In this document: piece by piece, positions 35,530 through 44,667 of the stretch
How the letters are laid out: each line of letters opens with the position of its first letter
Numbering within the stretch: the first letter of the stretch is position 1
Origin: Maritalea mobilis
GTDB lineage: Bacteria; Pseudomonadota; Alphaproteobacteria; Rhizobiales; Devosiaceae
Direction of reading: 5' to 3'
Assembly: GCF_004363175.1 (NCBI RefSeq)
Contig: NZ_SNYR01000002.1
Location: forward strand, 682,001 to 746,000
Length of the DNA: 64,000 nucleotides
Program-made: the position numbers and the translations under genes
The notes under the pieces: generated by a model
What the model was told of the DNA's origin: nothing
Databases searched by the model: none
What the model saw: only the letters and a program-made list of their open reading frames with translations

Positions 35530-36513
35530 TTACGCGGGGCCAGGTGTTGAGAAAACGGTGATCATCGCAGGTGACATGATCACGATAAACAGAACTGGCA
35601 AGAAAAACAGAATAAGCGGCACGGTAAGCTTCGGCGGCAATGAAGCAGCCTTTTTCTCCGCTTCCATCATGCGCATGTTCCGGCCCTCTTCCGCCATCAC
35701 ACGCAGCGAGGTGCCCACGGATGTACCATAACGTTCAGACTGGATCAGCGCGGTCATTACCGACTTTACTTCGTCCAAATTAATCCGTTTCGCCATATTC
35801 TCATAAGCCTTTGCGCGGCTTTCCAAGAAGTTCAGCTCGGCGGTGGTGAGGGTCATTTCCTCGCCCAACTCCGGGCTTTGGCTGACAATTTCATTGGACA
35901 CTTTTTGAAATGCCGCTTCAATCGACATGCCGCTTTCCACGCAGAGCAACATCAGATCCAAACAATCTGACCAAGCGCGGCGGATGGAATCTTGTCGCTT
36001 CTTAATCTGGTTGGTGAGCAAAATCACCGGCAGATATGACGACAAAATACCCGCGCCAAAAGCGTATACGATTTGCAAGAACAACATGCCTTCGGGCATG
36101 AAGATGAACTTGATGTAAAACAGGGCAAACAAGAACACGCCCAAGGGAATGACAAAGCGCAAGAACACATAGGTCATCACCGCGTTGGGGCCTCGATAGC
36201 CCGCTTGCGCCAATTTCAGCCCGGTCTGTTCATCAGCAAAAGCCTTTTTCAGCGAGAACTTATCAACGACCTTCTGGATCAAATCTTTACGGCGCGCATT
36301 GGTGCCCGCTTTTTTGTCTTCGCCCCGCAAGCGCGCAAGCTCATCAGTCCGCAAGCGCTCGCGTTCGCTAGCAACCTTACGGATACGGCTTTTCATATCC
36401 TTGCCATCAGCGAACTGGGCGCCAAAGGTGAACACAATCGCAGCCGCTGAAATGGCAGCAAGCACAGCTACCAAGAACTGACGATCTGTGAGTGTTTCGA
36501 CCAAGCTTTCCAT
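35530..36513 (-). CDS. tadC: Tad pilus inner-membrane platform protein TadC
   Basis: A 327-residue GspF-family membrane protein. It has an N-terminal helix (about 12-30), a cytoplasmic helical segment, a pair of helices (about 110-165) and a second cytoplasmic helical bundle with CVESGMSIEAAFQKVSNEI. A C-terminal helix VPLILFFLPVLFIVIMSPAMI follows. TadB and TadC together form the platform on which the CpaF motor assembles Flp pili. It is the last gene of the minus-strand cpa/tad operon, 21 bases after tadB. Confidence 0.93.
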   Translation of the reverse strand: MESLVETLTDRQFLVAVLAAISAAAIVFTFGAQFADGKDMKSRIRKVASERERLRTDELARLRGEDKKAGTNARRKDLIQKVVDKFSLKKAFADEQTGLKLAQAGYRGPNAVMTYVFLRFVIPLGVFLFALFYIKFIFMPEGMLFLQIVYAFGAGILSSYLPVILLTNQIKKRQDSIRRAWSDCLDLMLLCVESGMSIEAAFQKVSNEIVSQSPELGEEMTLTTAELNFLESRAKAYENMAKRINLDEVKSVMTALIQSERYGTSVGTSLRVMAEEGRNMRMMEAEKKAASLPPKLTVPLILFFLPVLFIVIMSPAMITVFSTPGPA

Positions 36514-36534
36514 ATTCGTACTTTCGCGTTGCGC

Positions 36535-37527
36535 TTAATATTCGAATTGAACCATGCGGTTCATCACAAAAATGCCCATGCCCATCATCAGGCCAGCCAC
36601 ACCCAGCCAGATGTTGCCGATAGGTGTTGAAAAGAGTGGGCCCAAATAGGTGGGGCTAACCAAAGACACAAGGCCTGCCACCACGAAAGGCAAGGCGCCA
36701 ATGATGCCTGCTGACGCCTTGGCTTCAGAGCTCATGGCTTTCACCTTGGCTTTCATCTTTTTGCGGTTCCGCAATACGGTGGACAAGTTGCCCAATGCTT
36801 CAGACAAGTTACCACCTGATTGCTGTTGTACCGTGATCACCACCACAAAGAAGTTCACTTCAGGAATGGGCAACCGATCAAACATAATCAGGATGGCTTC
36901 GCCGATATTTTTACCGACAGATTGCTGCTCAACAACGCGCAAAAACTCTGTGCGCACTGGCTCTTTGGCTTCGGCTGCCACCACTTTCATGGAATCGTTG
37001 ATCGGCATACCAGCCTTCACGCCGCGCACAATGGCTTCAATGGCGTTTGGAAATTCATCCAAAAATTGCGAACGGAACTTTTTGGTGCGGCGGGCCACAT
37101 ACCAACGGGGCAAAACATAAAAGCCACCTGCGCCAAACACCAAGGCAAACATAAGCGGCACGCCCGTAAACCAGGTGAAGATGAAGATGGCGACGCCAAG
37201 AATGGCGGAATTCCGGTAAAACGCGGCAACATTGCCCTTCATACCCGCTTGGATAAGACGCTTTTTCAGCGAGCGCTTTTTGCGCTTCTTATTCGCTTCA
37301 TTTTGCTCATCAAGCACTTCTTGCAAAGACTTGCGGCGCTTGTCGCGGCTTTTGCGGCCATCGACATCAGCTCGGCTTTGGCGACGCCCATTTACGCGGC
37401 CATCAGATTGCTTGAGCGCCTTCATGCGCTTGCCAGCACGTCCGCCGCCAGCAATGCCCGGCACGAGCGCAAAGCCCAACGCCCCCACGGCAACCACAGT
37501 TAGCAAAAATAAAAGAAGCGGTGACAT
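36535..37527 (-). CDS. tadB: Tad pilus inner-membrane platform protein TadB
   Basis: A 330-residue GspF-family protein. It has an N-terminal helix, a very basic cytoplasmic stretch (about 35-90, rich in Arg and Lys), two central helices (about 105-140), the F-domain with VKAGMPINDSMKVVAAEA and QQSGGNLSEALGNL, and C-terminal helices. It partners TadC. Its start is 4 bases after the cpaF stop, in the usual cpaF-tadB-tadC order. Confidence 0.93.
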   Translation of the reverse strand: MSPLLLFLLTVVAVGALGFALVPGIAGGGRAGKRMKALKQSDGRVNGRRQSRADVDGRKSRDKRRKSLQEVLDEQNEANKKRKKRSLKKRLIQAGMKGNVAAFYRNSAILGVAIFIFTWFTGVPLMFALVFGAGGFYVLPRWYVARRTKKFRSQFLDEFPNAIEAIVRGVKAGMPINDSMKVVAAEAKEPVRTEFLRVVEQQSVGKNIGEAILIMFDRLPIPEVNFFVVVITVQQQSGGNLSEALGNLSTVLRNRKKMKAKVKAMSSEAKASAGIIGALPFVVAGLVSLVSPTYLGPLFSTPIGNIWLGVAGLMMGMGIFVMNRMVQFEY

Positions 37528-37530
37528 AGG

Positions 37531-39048
37531 CTAGCCTCTCATTTCATCATCGCTGACTGCAGCGGCTTCAAGCGCTTCAACCAGATTCAGTTCTTCATTG
37601 TAATAACGCGCACGTTCAGCAAATTTCGGCTTGGTGATGCCTGTTGAGCGGTGACGACCAATCAGGTTGCTGTTCGCATCTTCGCCGATAATGTCGTAGA
37701 GGAACACGTCCTGCGTTACGATCACGTCACCTTCCATGCCCAACACTTCAGACACGTGGGTGATCCGGCGCGAACCATCGCGCAAACGGGCTGCTTGCAC
37801 CACCACATCAACTGACGACACGATCATTTCGCGAATGGTGCGCGACGGCAGCGAATAACCGCCCATGGTGATCATAGATTCCAAACGGCTGAGGGCTTCA
37901 CGCGGCGAGTTGGCGTGCAAAGTGCCCATTGAGCCATCGTGACCTGTGTTCATGGCCTGCAGCAAGTCAAATGCTTCAGGACCACGCACCTCACCCACGA
38001 TGATCCGCTCAGGACGCATCCGCAAACAGTTTTTCACCAAATCCCGCATGGTGATCTCCCCTTCCCCTTCAAGGTTGGGGGGACGTGTTTCCAACCGCAC
38101 AACGTGTGGCTGTTGCAGTTGAAGTTCCGCACTATCTTCGCAGGTGATGATCCGCTCATCCGGCTCGATAAAGCCCGTCATACAGTTGAGCAAAGTGGTT
38201 TTACCCGAACCTGTACCACCAGAAATCAGAATGTTGGCACGCACACGGCCAAGCACTTGCAGCACGCGAGCACCTTCCGGCGAGATCGAGCCAAACTTCA
38301 CCAACTGGTCGAGGGTCAGCTTGTCTTTTTTAAACTTACGAATGGTGAGCGATGCGCCGTCAATGGCGAGTGGCGGCGCGATGACGTTCACACGAGAACC
38401 GTCAGGCAAACGGGCGTCACATATCGGGCTTGATTCATCAACACGACGGCCAACCTGGCTCACAATGCGTTGGCACACATTCATCAAGTGAGAATTATCG
38501 CGGAAGCGCACATTGGTGAGGCGCACCTTGCCGTCCACCTCGATATAGGTGCGGCCAGCGCCATTGACCATGATATCCGCGATATCATCACGCGCCAAAA
38601 GCGGCTCAAGCGGACCATAGCCCAACACATCGTTACAGATGTCTTCCAGCAAATCTTCCTGCTCAGAAATAGACATTACGATGGATTTCAACGTGATGAT
38701 TTCTGACACAATGTCGCGAATTTCTTCGCGTGCGGAATCTTGCTCCATCGTCGCCAATTGGCTCAAGTCGATCGAGTCAATCAGCGCGTTGAAGACGGAG
38801 GATTTGGTTTTGTAATATTCGGAATCGACACCCCGGTCTTTTGCCGGCTTATCGACATCAACCACTTCTTCCTTGCCAATTTTAGGCGTGTTCAGCTTCA
38901 GGTTTGGTTTGCCAGCAGCCTGTGGCGGCGCTTTTGGCTTTTCCGCCATCGGCTTGGAGGCTGGCGCAGGAGCAGGCTTTGGCTGAGCCTGCGGCTTTGC
39001 CTGTTGCTGATTTGTATTTCCGCCAAAACTTGTGCGTTTCCCAAACAT
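37531..39048 (-). CDS. cpaF: Pilus assembly ATPase CpaF/TadA
   Basis: A 505-residue secretion ATPase of the VirB11/PulE type that powers Flp pilus assembly and retraction. A Gln/Ala/Pro/Lys-rich, disordered N-terminus (about 1-60) is followed by the N-domain. The motor has Walker [15 protein letters not shown], the Asp box [14 protein letters not shown], Walker [16 protein letters not shown] and the His box GTLHANSP. All catalytic parts are intact. It lies 30 bases after cpaE. Confidence 0.96.
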   Translation of the reverse strand: MFGKRTSFGGNTNQQQAKPQAQPKPAPAPASKPMAEKPKAPPQAAGKPNLKLNTPKIGKEEVVDVDKPAKDRGVDSEYYKTKSSVFNALIDSIDLSQLATMEQDSAREEIRDIVSEIITLKSIVMSISEQEDLLEDICNDVLGYGPLEPLLARDDIADIMVNGAGRTYIEVDGKVRLTNVRFRDNSHLMNVCQRIVSQVGRRVDESSPICDARLPDGSRVNVIAPPLAIDGASLTIRKFKKDKLTLDQLVKFGSISPEGARVLQVLGRVRANILISGGTGSGKTTLLNCMTGFIEPDERIITCEDSAELQLQQPHVVRLETRPPNLEGEGEITMRDLVKNCLRMRPERIIVGEVRGPEAFDLLQAMNTGHDGSMGTLHANSPREALSRLESMITMGGYSLPSRTIREMIVSSVDVVVQAARLRDGSRRITHVSEVLGMEGDVIVTQDVFLYDIIGEDANSNLIGRHRSTGITKPKFAERARYYNEELNLVEALEAAAVSDDEMRG

Positions 39049-39078
39049 GACTAACCTTACTTCACGCTAAATCGTGGG

Positions 39079-40338
39079 TTATCCCAGCTTTAATTTTTTC
39101 AAAATGCCCGGCAAAAGGCCGTTTGCCTCTTGATGGGTTGAAGCGTCTCTGCCGCTTACCCGGCGCGCAAGTGAATTGAATGTCTCATTCATTTTGTGCG
39201 TGGCATTCACTTCCGCGATCATTTGCCCATTGTTGGCCGCCGTACCGAAAAGCCCAGCTTCAAAAGCAACTTCGGCGAAAATGTCGACTTCAATGGTGTT
39301 TGCAAATTCGGAGGTGCTCAATTCTGGCCGTTTTGGCACACCAACCTTGTTCATCAACAATACTGGCTCCGCCTCTGACATGCGCAAAGATTTGAGCGTA
39401 TCCATCATGAATTTTACATTGCGCAAATTGGCCAAATCGGGTTCGGCCACCACCACAACTTCATCAACTGTCGAAAGCGTGTGGCGCACCCAACCGTTCC
39501 ACACATGTGGTAAATCCAGCACCACAAGTGGCATGTTTTTCTGACAGATCTCGATGATGTTTTCGAACGCCTGCTCATGGAAATCATAATCGCGATTGAG
39601 GTTGGCCGGAGCGGTCAACAAATTGATATGGTTGGCGCATTTGGACATGAGGCGTTCAATCACCACATCGTCCACATCATCATTGGAGAACACTGCATCT
39701 GCAATGCCGTGTGGCGGTTCCTGATTGAAATTGAGGCCCGCTGTGCCAAATGGCAAATCCATATCCATAATCAGCACGTCGCGCCGCACCTGCTGGCTCA
39801 AAGACCAAGCTGTGTTGTGGGCGATTGTGGATGAGCCTGCCCCGCCCTTTGCAGAGATAAAGGCAATGGTGCGCCCAATCGGCTCTGCACCTTCGGAGGC
39901 GAACAAATCTGTGATGGTGTCCACCAAAGCAGGGGTTTCCACTGGCGTGACCATATATTCGGAAACGCCATAGCGAATGAGGCGGCGATAGAGTTCAACA
40001 TCATTCACATTGCCGATCACAACAACACGTGTTGATGCGTCGCAAACTTCTGCCAACCGATCGAGTGCTGACAGCAAATCATTGCCCGCCAAATTTGATT
40101 CAATGATGATCAAGTTTGGGGTCGGGTTGATTTTGTAAGTTTCGACCGCTGCTTCAATGCCACCATTGTGGGTGGTGAGAGCAACCTTGTGCATGCGCCG
40201 ATCATTGATGGCGCTTTCCACAGATTGGGCGGTGATTGCATTCTCACAAAAGGCCTGAATGGTGATATGTGGCACCAAACGCGCACCAGAGGGAATATCC
40301 GATGTGGCGTTCACATTCTGACGAATATCATCTGACAT
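39079..40338 (-). CDS. cpaE: Pilus polar-localisation ATPase-like protein CpaE/TadZ
   Basis: A 419-residue protein with a receiver-like N-domain (about 20-140) and a MinD/ParA-like domain from about 155. Its atypical Walker A is KGGAGSSTIAHN: the signature Lys of the KGG is kept but the second Lys of KGGxGKT is replaced by Ser, as is common in TadZ/CpaE. In Caulobacter CpaE places the pilus machinery at the pole. It follows cpaC directly; the cpaD gene usually found between the two is not there. Confidence 0.93.
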   Translation of the reverse strand: MSDDIRQNVNATSDIPSGARLVPHITIQAFCENAITAQSVESAINDRRMHKVALTTHNGGIEAAVETYKINPTPNLIIIESNLAGNDLLSALDRLAEVCDASTRVVVIGNVNDVELYRRLIRYGVSEYMVTPVETPALVDTITDLFASEGAEPIGRTIAFISAKGGAGSSTIAHNTAWSLSQQVRRDVLIMDMDLPFGTAGLNFNQEPPHGIADAVFSNDDVDDVVIERLMSKCANHINLLTAPANLNRDYDFHEQAFENIIEICQKNMPLVVLDLPHVWNGWVRHTLSTVDEVVVVAEPDLANLRNVKFMMDTLKSLRMSEAEPVLLMNKVGVPKRPELSTSEFANTIEVDIFAEVAFEAGLFGTAANNGQMIAEVNATHKMNETFNSLARRVSGRDASTHQEANGLLPGILKKLKLG

Positions 40339-40371
40339 AATTTATACTTCCAACTCGTTTAGTGCTTGCAA

Positions 40372-41814
40372 TCAATCCAGAACAAATCCAACGCCACCTT
40401 TAAGGCTTTGGCCTTTAGGGCCATTACCCACGCCATATAGTTTTTCCATATGGCCCAAGAACACGGCTTCCGCATCGCCCGCAAATTCCAGTTTGTCGGT
40501 TGGCAATGTGTAGTCGTTCACATGGCTTGGCGCAGTCAGATATGGCGTAACCAAGATCAGCAATTCTGTTTCAGAGCGAATAAAATCGCGAGAGCGGAAC
40601 AAGGCACCCAAAATTGGGATCTTGCTGATACCTGGCACTTCGTTGAATTGCTGACGTGTTTTCTCTTCAATCAGACCAGCAATAGCCAATGTTGAACCTG
40701 TTGGCAGCTTCACAGAAGTTTTGGCGCTACGCTCTTTGGTGGCCGGAATGTTGACCGGGCCAGCCGTGTAACCACCCTCAACGTTCACTTCGGTCACCTT
40801 GGTGTCAACATCCATAGAGATGTCGCTATTTGAATGAACTGTTGGGGTGAATTTCAACTCAACACCAAACTGCTTAAATTCATAAGTGACTTTGCCATCT
40901 TCAAAGGCAACTGGAATTGGGAACTCACCGCCAGCTAAGAACTCTGCGCTTTTGCCAGAATATGCCGTCAAGGTCGGTTCAGCCAAAGTGCGCAAAGCAC
41001 CACGACGTTCCAATGACTTTACAGTGGCATCTACAGATAGATTGCCGAAGGAGAAGCCAAGTTTACCGCTGTTTGGCGCAACTGTGTTCGACACGCCGCC
41101 AAGACCCTGACTGGTGAGCAATGAGGTGGTGACGCCGCCAACATTGAGGCTGGCGTTCAAATCAATGCCCAACTGTTTGACGGTTTCACGCTGCACTTCC
41201 GCAACGATTACTTTCAGCATGACTTGTTGTGCGCCAGACACTTCAACAACTGAGACAACCTCATTGTTGGTGAATTGCTTGGCGATGGCGATGGCGTTTT
41301 GCACATCTGCATCGCTGCGCGCTGTGCCAGAAAGCACCACACGATCCTCAGCCATGGTGGATTGGATGGATGATCCCGGCAACAATCTTGCCAATGTGTT
41401 TTCCAAACCGCCGTCAGATTGCGCCCCTACGGTCACATCCAACACAGCGATTGGATTGCCCTTCACATCCAAGAAAATGATGTTCGTGTCGCCCGCTGCG
41501 CGGCCTTGAACAATGGCCCGGCGCTGAGTGCGCACAATCGCATTAGCGATGCGCGGTTCAGACACGATCACTTCTTTTGCAGACACAGGCAGATCAATGA
41601 TGAGCGATTTGTTTACGCCCACTTCCACGGCATAAGTTTGCCCGATTTGATTGGCGGACACACGCATGGTGGCGTTGGCCATAGCGGCTTGCGGCATAAG
41701 CATTTGAGGTGCCAACAACATGGTGAGCAGCAAAAGGCTTTTCGCCAGCATTTTGCTAAATGCTTTTGATGCCTTGAATTTCAAAATGGCTTGTGAATTT
41801 TTCGACATCACCAT
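40372..41814 (-). CDS. cpaC: Tad pilus outer-membrane secretin CpaC/RcpA
   Basis: A 480-residue secretin precursor. After a signal sequence (about 1-46) come the pilus-assembly N-domain (about 50-130, with SAKEVIVSEPRIANAIV and GNPIAVLDVTVG), a BON-like segment (about 140-190) and the secretin domain (about 200-440, with GGEFPIPV and IPILGALFRSRDF). It forms the outer-membrane pore for the Flp pilus. Its ATG overlaps the cpaB stop (TAATG); ATG at 41808 is an equal alternative start. Confidence 0.95.
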   Translation of the reverse strand: MVMSKNSQAILKFKASKAFSKMLAKSLLLLTMLLAPQMLMPQAAMANATMRVSANQIGQTYAVEVGVNKSLIIDLPVSAKEVIVSEPRIANAIVRTQRRAIVQGRAAGDTNIIFLDVKGNPIAVLDVTVGAQSDGGLENTLARLLPGSSIQSTMAEDRVVLSGTARSDADVQNAIAIAKQFTNNEVVSVVEVSGAQQVMLKVIVAEVQRETVKQLGIDLNASLNVGGVTTSLLTSQGLGGVSNTVAPNSGKLGFSFGNLSVDATVKSLERRGALRTLAEPTLTAYSGKSAEFLAGGEFPIPVAFEDGKVTYEFKQFGVELKFTPTVHSNSDISMDVDTKVTEVNVEGGYTAGPVNIPATKERSAKTSVKLPTGSTLAIAGLIEEKTRQQFNEVPGISKIPILGALFRSRDFIRSETELLILVTPYLTAPSHVNDYTLPTDKLEFAGDAEAVFLGHMEKLYGVGNGPKGQSLKGGVGFVLD

Positions 41815-42749
41815 TACTCCTTCACCACGGCTGGTGCACTATTTGGTTGCGGCTGTTGTGCCACCGGGGCTGGGACCGCAGAAAATACGGGACCACCGGT
41901 ACTTTGTTCTGTTTCGGATGTTTCGTTTTGCGCTGAGTTTTCAGCTGAAACCGCCAAGGCGCTTGTTTGCTGGCCAGCGCGGATCAGTTTTACACTTGCA
42001 TTATCGCCTGTGCCTGCCGTTGCCGGACCATCAACAAAGTCAATGATTGAACGCAAAACCAATGAAAGTTGGCCAACTTGAGATGCGTTGATGATGGCTT
42101 CTGCTTGGCGTGGCGTTAATTCCAAGGTCGCAATTGTGTTGTTTTCAAACGCTTCTGGGCTGGCCTGCTCGCCATTTCCGCCGCCACCATTTGGGCCGAC
42201 TTCGCCCAGCTTTTTGCCGATGGCCAGCACACGGGCATTGTTCAAAATAGTCTGCGATGTATCGCCGGTACGGCTGCGCTGTGTGAGCACCACATCTACG
42301 CGGTCATTTGGCACGATAAAGCCGCCTGCGCCACTTTCTGCCGACACTTCAATGGAAACGCCGCGCATGCCTTTGCCGATCACTGCGGACAAATAGCCTT
42401 GCCCTGTGCGCACCAATTTTGCTTCGCGAATGGGCTCGCCCTCAAAAATTTCAAAACGGGAAATGGTGCCCTGCATTTGCTGCGGTGCGTCTGGCAAGCG
42501 TTCATCTGTGATGAATTCTGGGCGAATGGCCTCTTCTGGCCAATCTTGCCACATCACTGTTGTTGGGTCCAACCGCTCGCCAATGCCAATGGTGCGGCTG
42601 GCGATCAAAACTTTGACCTTTTGAACGGGCTCGACCTCAGCAACTTGTGGTGAAGGATCTGGGCTCCCGCCTGAATTCAAGGCAAAAAAAGCTGCCAAGC
42701 CACCTGCTATCAAAGCAACTAAAACGAGAATCAAACGCGCCGGCTTCAT
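41814..42749 (-). CDS. cpaB: Flp pilus assembly protein CpaB/RcpC
   Basis: A 311-residue periplasmic protein with one N-terminal helix (MKPARLILVLVALIAGGLAA). A SAF domain (about 45-115, SRTIGIGERLDPTTVMWQDW) and the RcpC/CpaB domain with VRGVSIEVSAESGAGGFI-like text and DRVDVVLTQRSRTGDT follow. The tail after about 260 is Ser, Thr, Gln and Pro rich. CpaB is thought to touch the secretin. GGGGAAATAGAA precedes the ATG at 42749; an upstream in-frame start would add 13 residues. Confidence 0.93.
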   Translation of the reverse strand: MKPARLILVLVALIAGGLAAFFALNSGGSPDPSPQVAEVEPVQKVKVLIASRTIGIGERLDPTTVMWQDWPEEAIRPEFITDERLPDAPQQMQGTISRFEIFEGEPIREAKLVRTGQGYLSAVIGKGMRGVSIEVSAESGAGGFIVPNDRVDVVLTQRSRTGDTSQTILNNARVLAIGKKLGEVGPNGGGGNGEQASPEAFENNTIATLELTPRQAEAIINASQVGQLSLVLRSIIDFVDGPATAGTGDNASVKLIRAGQQTSALAVSAENSAQNETSETEQSTGGPVFSAVPAPVAQQPQPNSAPAVVKE

Positions 42750-42890
42750 TTCTATTTCCCCGGTTAAACTCAATGGTTCTGCACCCAATACGCACAGATA
42801 TTCCGGGGTAGTATCGACCTAAAGCGTCAAGGTTTGGTTAATGGAGCCTTGTCAAATAGCGTTAACGAAAAGTTGCACGATTATAAGTGC

Positions 42891-43403
42891 TTAGCTTAGC
42901 GCAAGCGCTGAGAAAATATTGGTGCTTGGGAAGGCCAATAGAGCGGCGATGGCCAAAGCCACGCCATAAGGCACGCCCACTTTCGGGTCATGCAATTTTA
43001 CCAGCCAATCCCATTTGGGCAATTGTGTTGCGTTCACAAATTTTCGGAAAACCAAGATCAACAAGGTGAACACGCCGCCCGCTATCGCCGCATAAAAGAA
43101 GTAAGACAAGGCATGGCTCATGCCCATCCACAACACGGTGCTGGCCGCGAATTTTGCATCGCCGCCGCCAATCCAGCCAGGGATGAACAGAATAAAGCAG
43201 ACCACAAGCGCAATTAAAAAGGCCACGAAGTGCATTCCGATGGTTTCCCAAGAAAAGCCCGCCAGCAATGCAGCAACAAGAAAACCCGCAATCAAAACAG
43301 CCGAAAGCCAATTTGGTATGCGCATGGTGAGAAGATCATAAGCTGCACAAAAAGCCATCATGATGGGAAAAATGGCAAGAACGATCGCATTCATTGGGGT
43401 CAT
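42891..43403 (-). CDS. cpaA: Prepilin peptidase CpaA/TadV (A24)
   Basis: A 170-residue membrane aspartyl protease that processes Flp-type prepilins. The two catalytic aspartates are in CAAYDLLTMRIPNW (about residue 22) and the conserved GGGDAKFAA (about residue 74). Five to six hydrophobic helices are visible. It is the first gene of the cpaA-cpaB-cpaC-cpaE-cpaF-tadB-tadC operon. ATG at 43394 is an alternative start. A CtrA-like site lies about 40 bases upstream. Confidence 0.93.
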   Translation of the reverse strand: MTPMNAIVLAIFPIMMAFCAAYDLLTMRIPNWLSAVLIAGFLVAALLAGFSWETIGMHFVAFLIALVVCFILFIPGWIGGGDAKFAASTVLWMGMSHALSYFFYAAIAGGVFTLLILVFRKFVNATQLPKWDWLVKLHDPKVGVPYGVALAIAALLAFPSTNIFSALALS

Positions 43404-43444
43404 ACCTATTTTAAAAGACGTGGCTGCAGTCTGCTAAGTTATGG

Positions 43445-43459
43445 TTAGTCAAAGGTTAA
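43445..43459. promoter_or_regulatory. CtrA-like binding site upstream of cpaA
   Basis: TTAG-N7-TTAA at 43445-43459 matches TTAA-N7-TTAA with one mismatch. It sits between the flp terminator and cpaA. Confidence 0.3.
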
Positions 43460-43475
43460 AAACCGGCGATAGGAC

Positions 43476-43503
43476 AAAAAAGAGGGGAGCTTTGCAGCTC
43501 CCC
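43476..43503 (-). terminator. Rho-independent terminator after the Flp pilin gene
   Basis: GGGGAGCT (43484-43491) and AGCTCCCC (43496-43503) form a perfect stem with a 4-base loop. On the minus strand it is followed by TCTTTTTT. It would let flp be expressed at a level different from the cpa operon downstream. Confidence 0.85.
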
Positions 43504-43530
43504 GCTTTTTGATAACATGTAAGCCGAGGC

Positions 43531-43701
43531 TTATGCAGGTGCTACCAACTTGCCTGCGATACCTGAGAACAAATCATCAAGTTTTGTACCCAAAAGGCCT
43601 GCAGCACTGATGATGGCCACAGCGATAAGTGCGGCAATCAAGCCATACTCGATTGCGGTCGCGCCTGACTCATCAGCCAAAAAACGTTTTACCAATTTCA
43701 T
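43531..43701 (-). CDS. Flp-family type IVb pilin (PilA)
   Basis: A 56-residue prepilin read as MKLVKRFLADESGATAIEYG followed by a hydrophobic helix (LIAALIAVAIISAAGLLG) and a short tail ending KLVAPA. The G-A-T-A-I-E-Y run with Glu5 and Tyr6 of the mature protein is the Flp motif, with CpaA expected to cut after Gly13. It is the structural subunit of the pilus made by the surrounding genes. It is short but unambiguous, with AAGGAGCAA before the ATG and its own terminator. Confidence 0.95.
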   Translation of the reverse strand: MKLVKRFLADESGATAIEYGLIAALIAVAIISAAGLLGTKLDDLFSGIAGKLVAPA

Positions 43702-44096
43702 TTCGTTGCTCCTTGCTCGTCGTCACGCCCTAACGTGACAAAACATTGTCCGATCCTCACCATCGAACTCAGGCTCAACGTTAGGCGCGGAGTCTTGAAA
43801 TTGTGTTAATCGAAACGCAGCAACGCATAATAACCGGACTTGCTATATTTATGATTATCAAGTGGTTAAAGCAGGAATATTTGCAACTAATTTGGATAGT
43901 TAGCCATTTGCAGCATGTTACCCACCCCATCAGACACGTCGATCAATGGGGCAAATAGCAGCCCTTATTGTTCTATATATATAGATAATGTGTTCGTTCA
44001 GCGTTGCGCAATGCGAAGGGCAAAACACATTTGCACTTTATTCACCATTCTGCCCCATGATGCAGAAAAGTTTTTGCTGAATAAAGGGTTAAAGTC
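43702..44096. other. Intergenic region between divergent pilus units
   Basis: These 395 bases hold no protein gene I can support. They should contain the flp promoter on the minus strand and the promoter of the pilus-domain gene on the plus strand. Visible elements are a CtrA-like pair at 43855-43869 and a perfect 12-bp AT palindrome CTATATATATAG at 43973-43984, plausible as part of a -10 region or an operator. Confidence 0.5.
43855..43869. promoter_or_regulatory. CtrA-like binding site between flp and the pilus-domain gene
   Basis: TTAT-N7-TTAA at 43855-43869 matches TTAA-N7-TTAA with one mismatch. It is about 150 bases before flp and 230 before the divergent gene. Confidence 0.3.
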
Positions 44097-44576
44097 ATGC
44101 TTGGCATACGTCTCAATAAAGTGCTCCGTTCCTGGACCGCCGCGGGAGCCGTTGTTGCAGGGCTGTTGGTTTCATCAACTGGCGCGGGCTTCGCCGCCGA
44201 CCCAAAAGGTAGCGTTGATGTGCAGGTCAATATGGCGCGCATTTTGCGGTTGCCTTCTGCAGCCTCAACCATCGTGATCGGCAATCCAGGCATTGCGGAT
44301 GCAACCATCCAAGACCCAGAAACCATTGTTTTAACAGGCAAAACATTTGGGCACACCAACTTGATCGCGCTAGATGCTGTGGGCAACCCAATCGCCGATT
44401 TGAAGGTTGAAGTGGTGTCGCAAGAAGATAATTTGGTGCTGGTTTACAATGGTGAAGAACGCAATACTGTTTCATGCACACCAGATTGTGGCCCTGCATT
44501 GATGATGGGCGACGATACAAATTATCTTGGTGAAGTTGCTGGTTCTAAGTCTATCGTGGAAGCCGCTTCACGCTAA
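44097..44576 (+). CDS. Stand-alone pilus assembly N-terminal domain protein (CpaC-like N-domain)
   Basis: A 159-residue secreted protein. A signal peptide (about 1-36, ending GAGFAA) precedes a domain closely similar to the N-domain of CpaC: AASTIVIGNPGIADATI, then TGKTFGHTNLIALDAVGNPI parallels SAKEVIVSEPRIANAIV and GNPIAVLDVTVG of the secretin. It lacks the BON and secretin parts. A C-terminal extension has a Cys pair, CTPDC. Such proteins accompany Tad loci in Rhizobiales; a helper at the secretin base is plausible. It is followed at 91 bases by two TadE-like genes. Confidence 0.88.
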   Translation: MLGIRLNKVLRSWTAAGAVVAGLLVSSTGAGFAADPKGSVDVQVNMARILRLPSAASTIVIGNPGIADATIQDPETIVLTGKTFGHTNLIALDAVGNPIADLKVEVVSQEDNLVLVYNGEERNTVSCTPDCGPALMMGDDTNYLGEVAGSKSIVEAASR

Positions 44577-44667
44577 GCGATTGTTACTTTCACTTACAAA
44601 GAATTATCGAAAGAATTCAGTAATTTTACAGCGCTATGCTTGCTTCACTTAGAGCAAGGGTCAAGTG

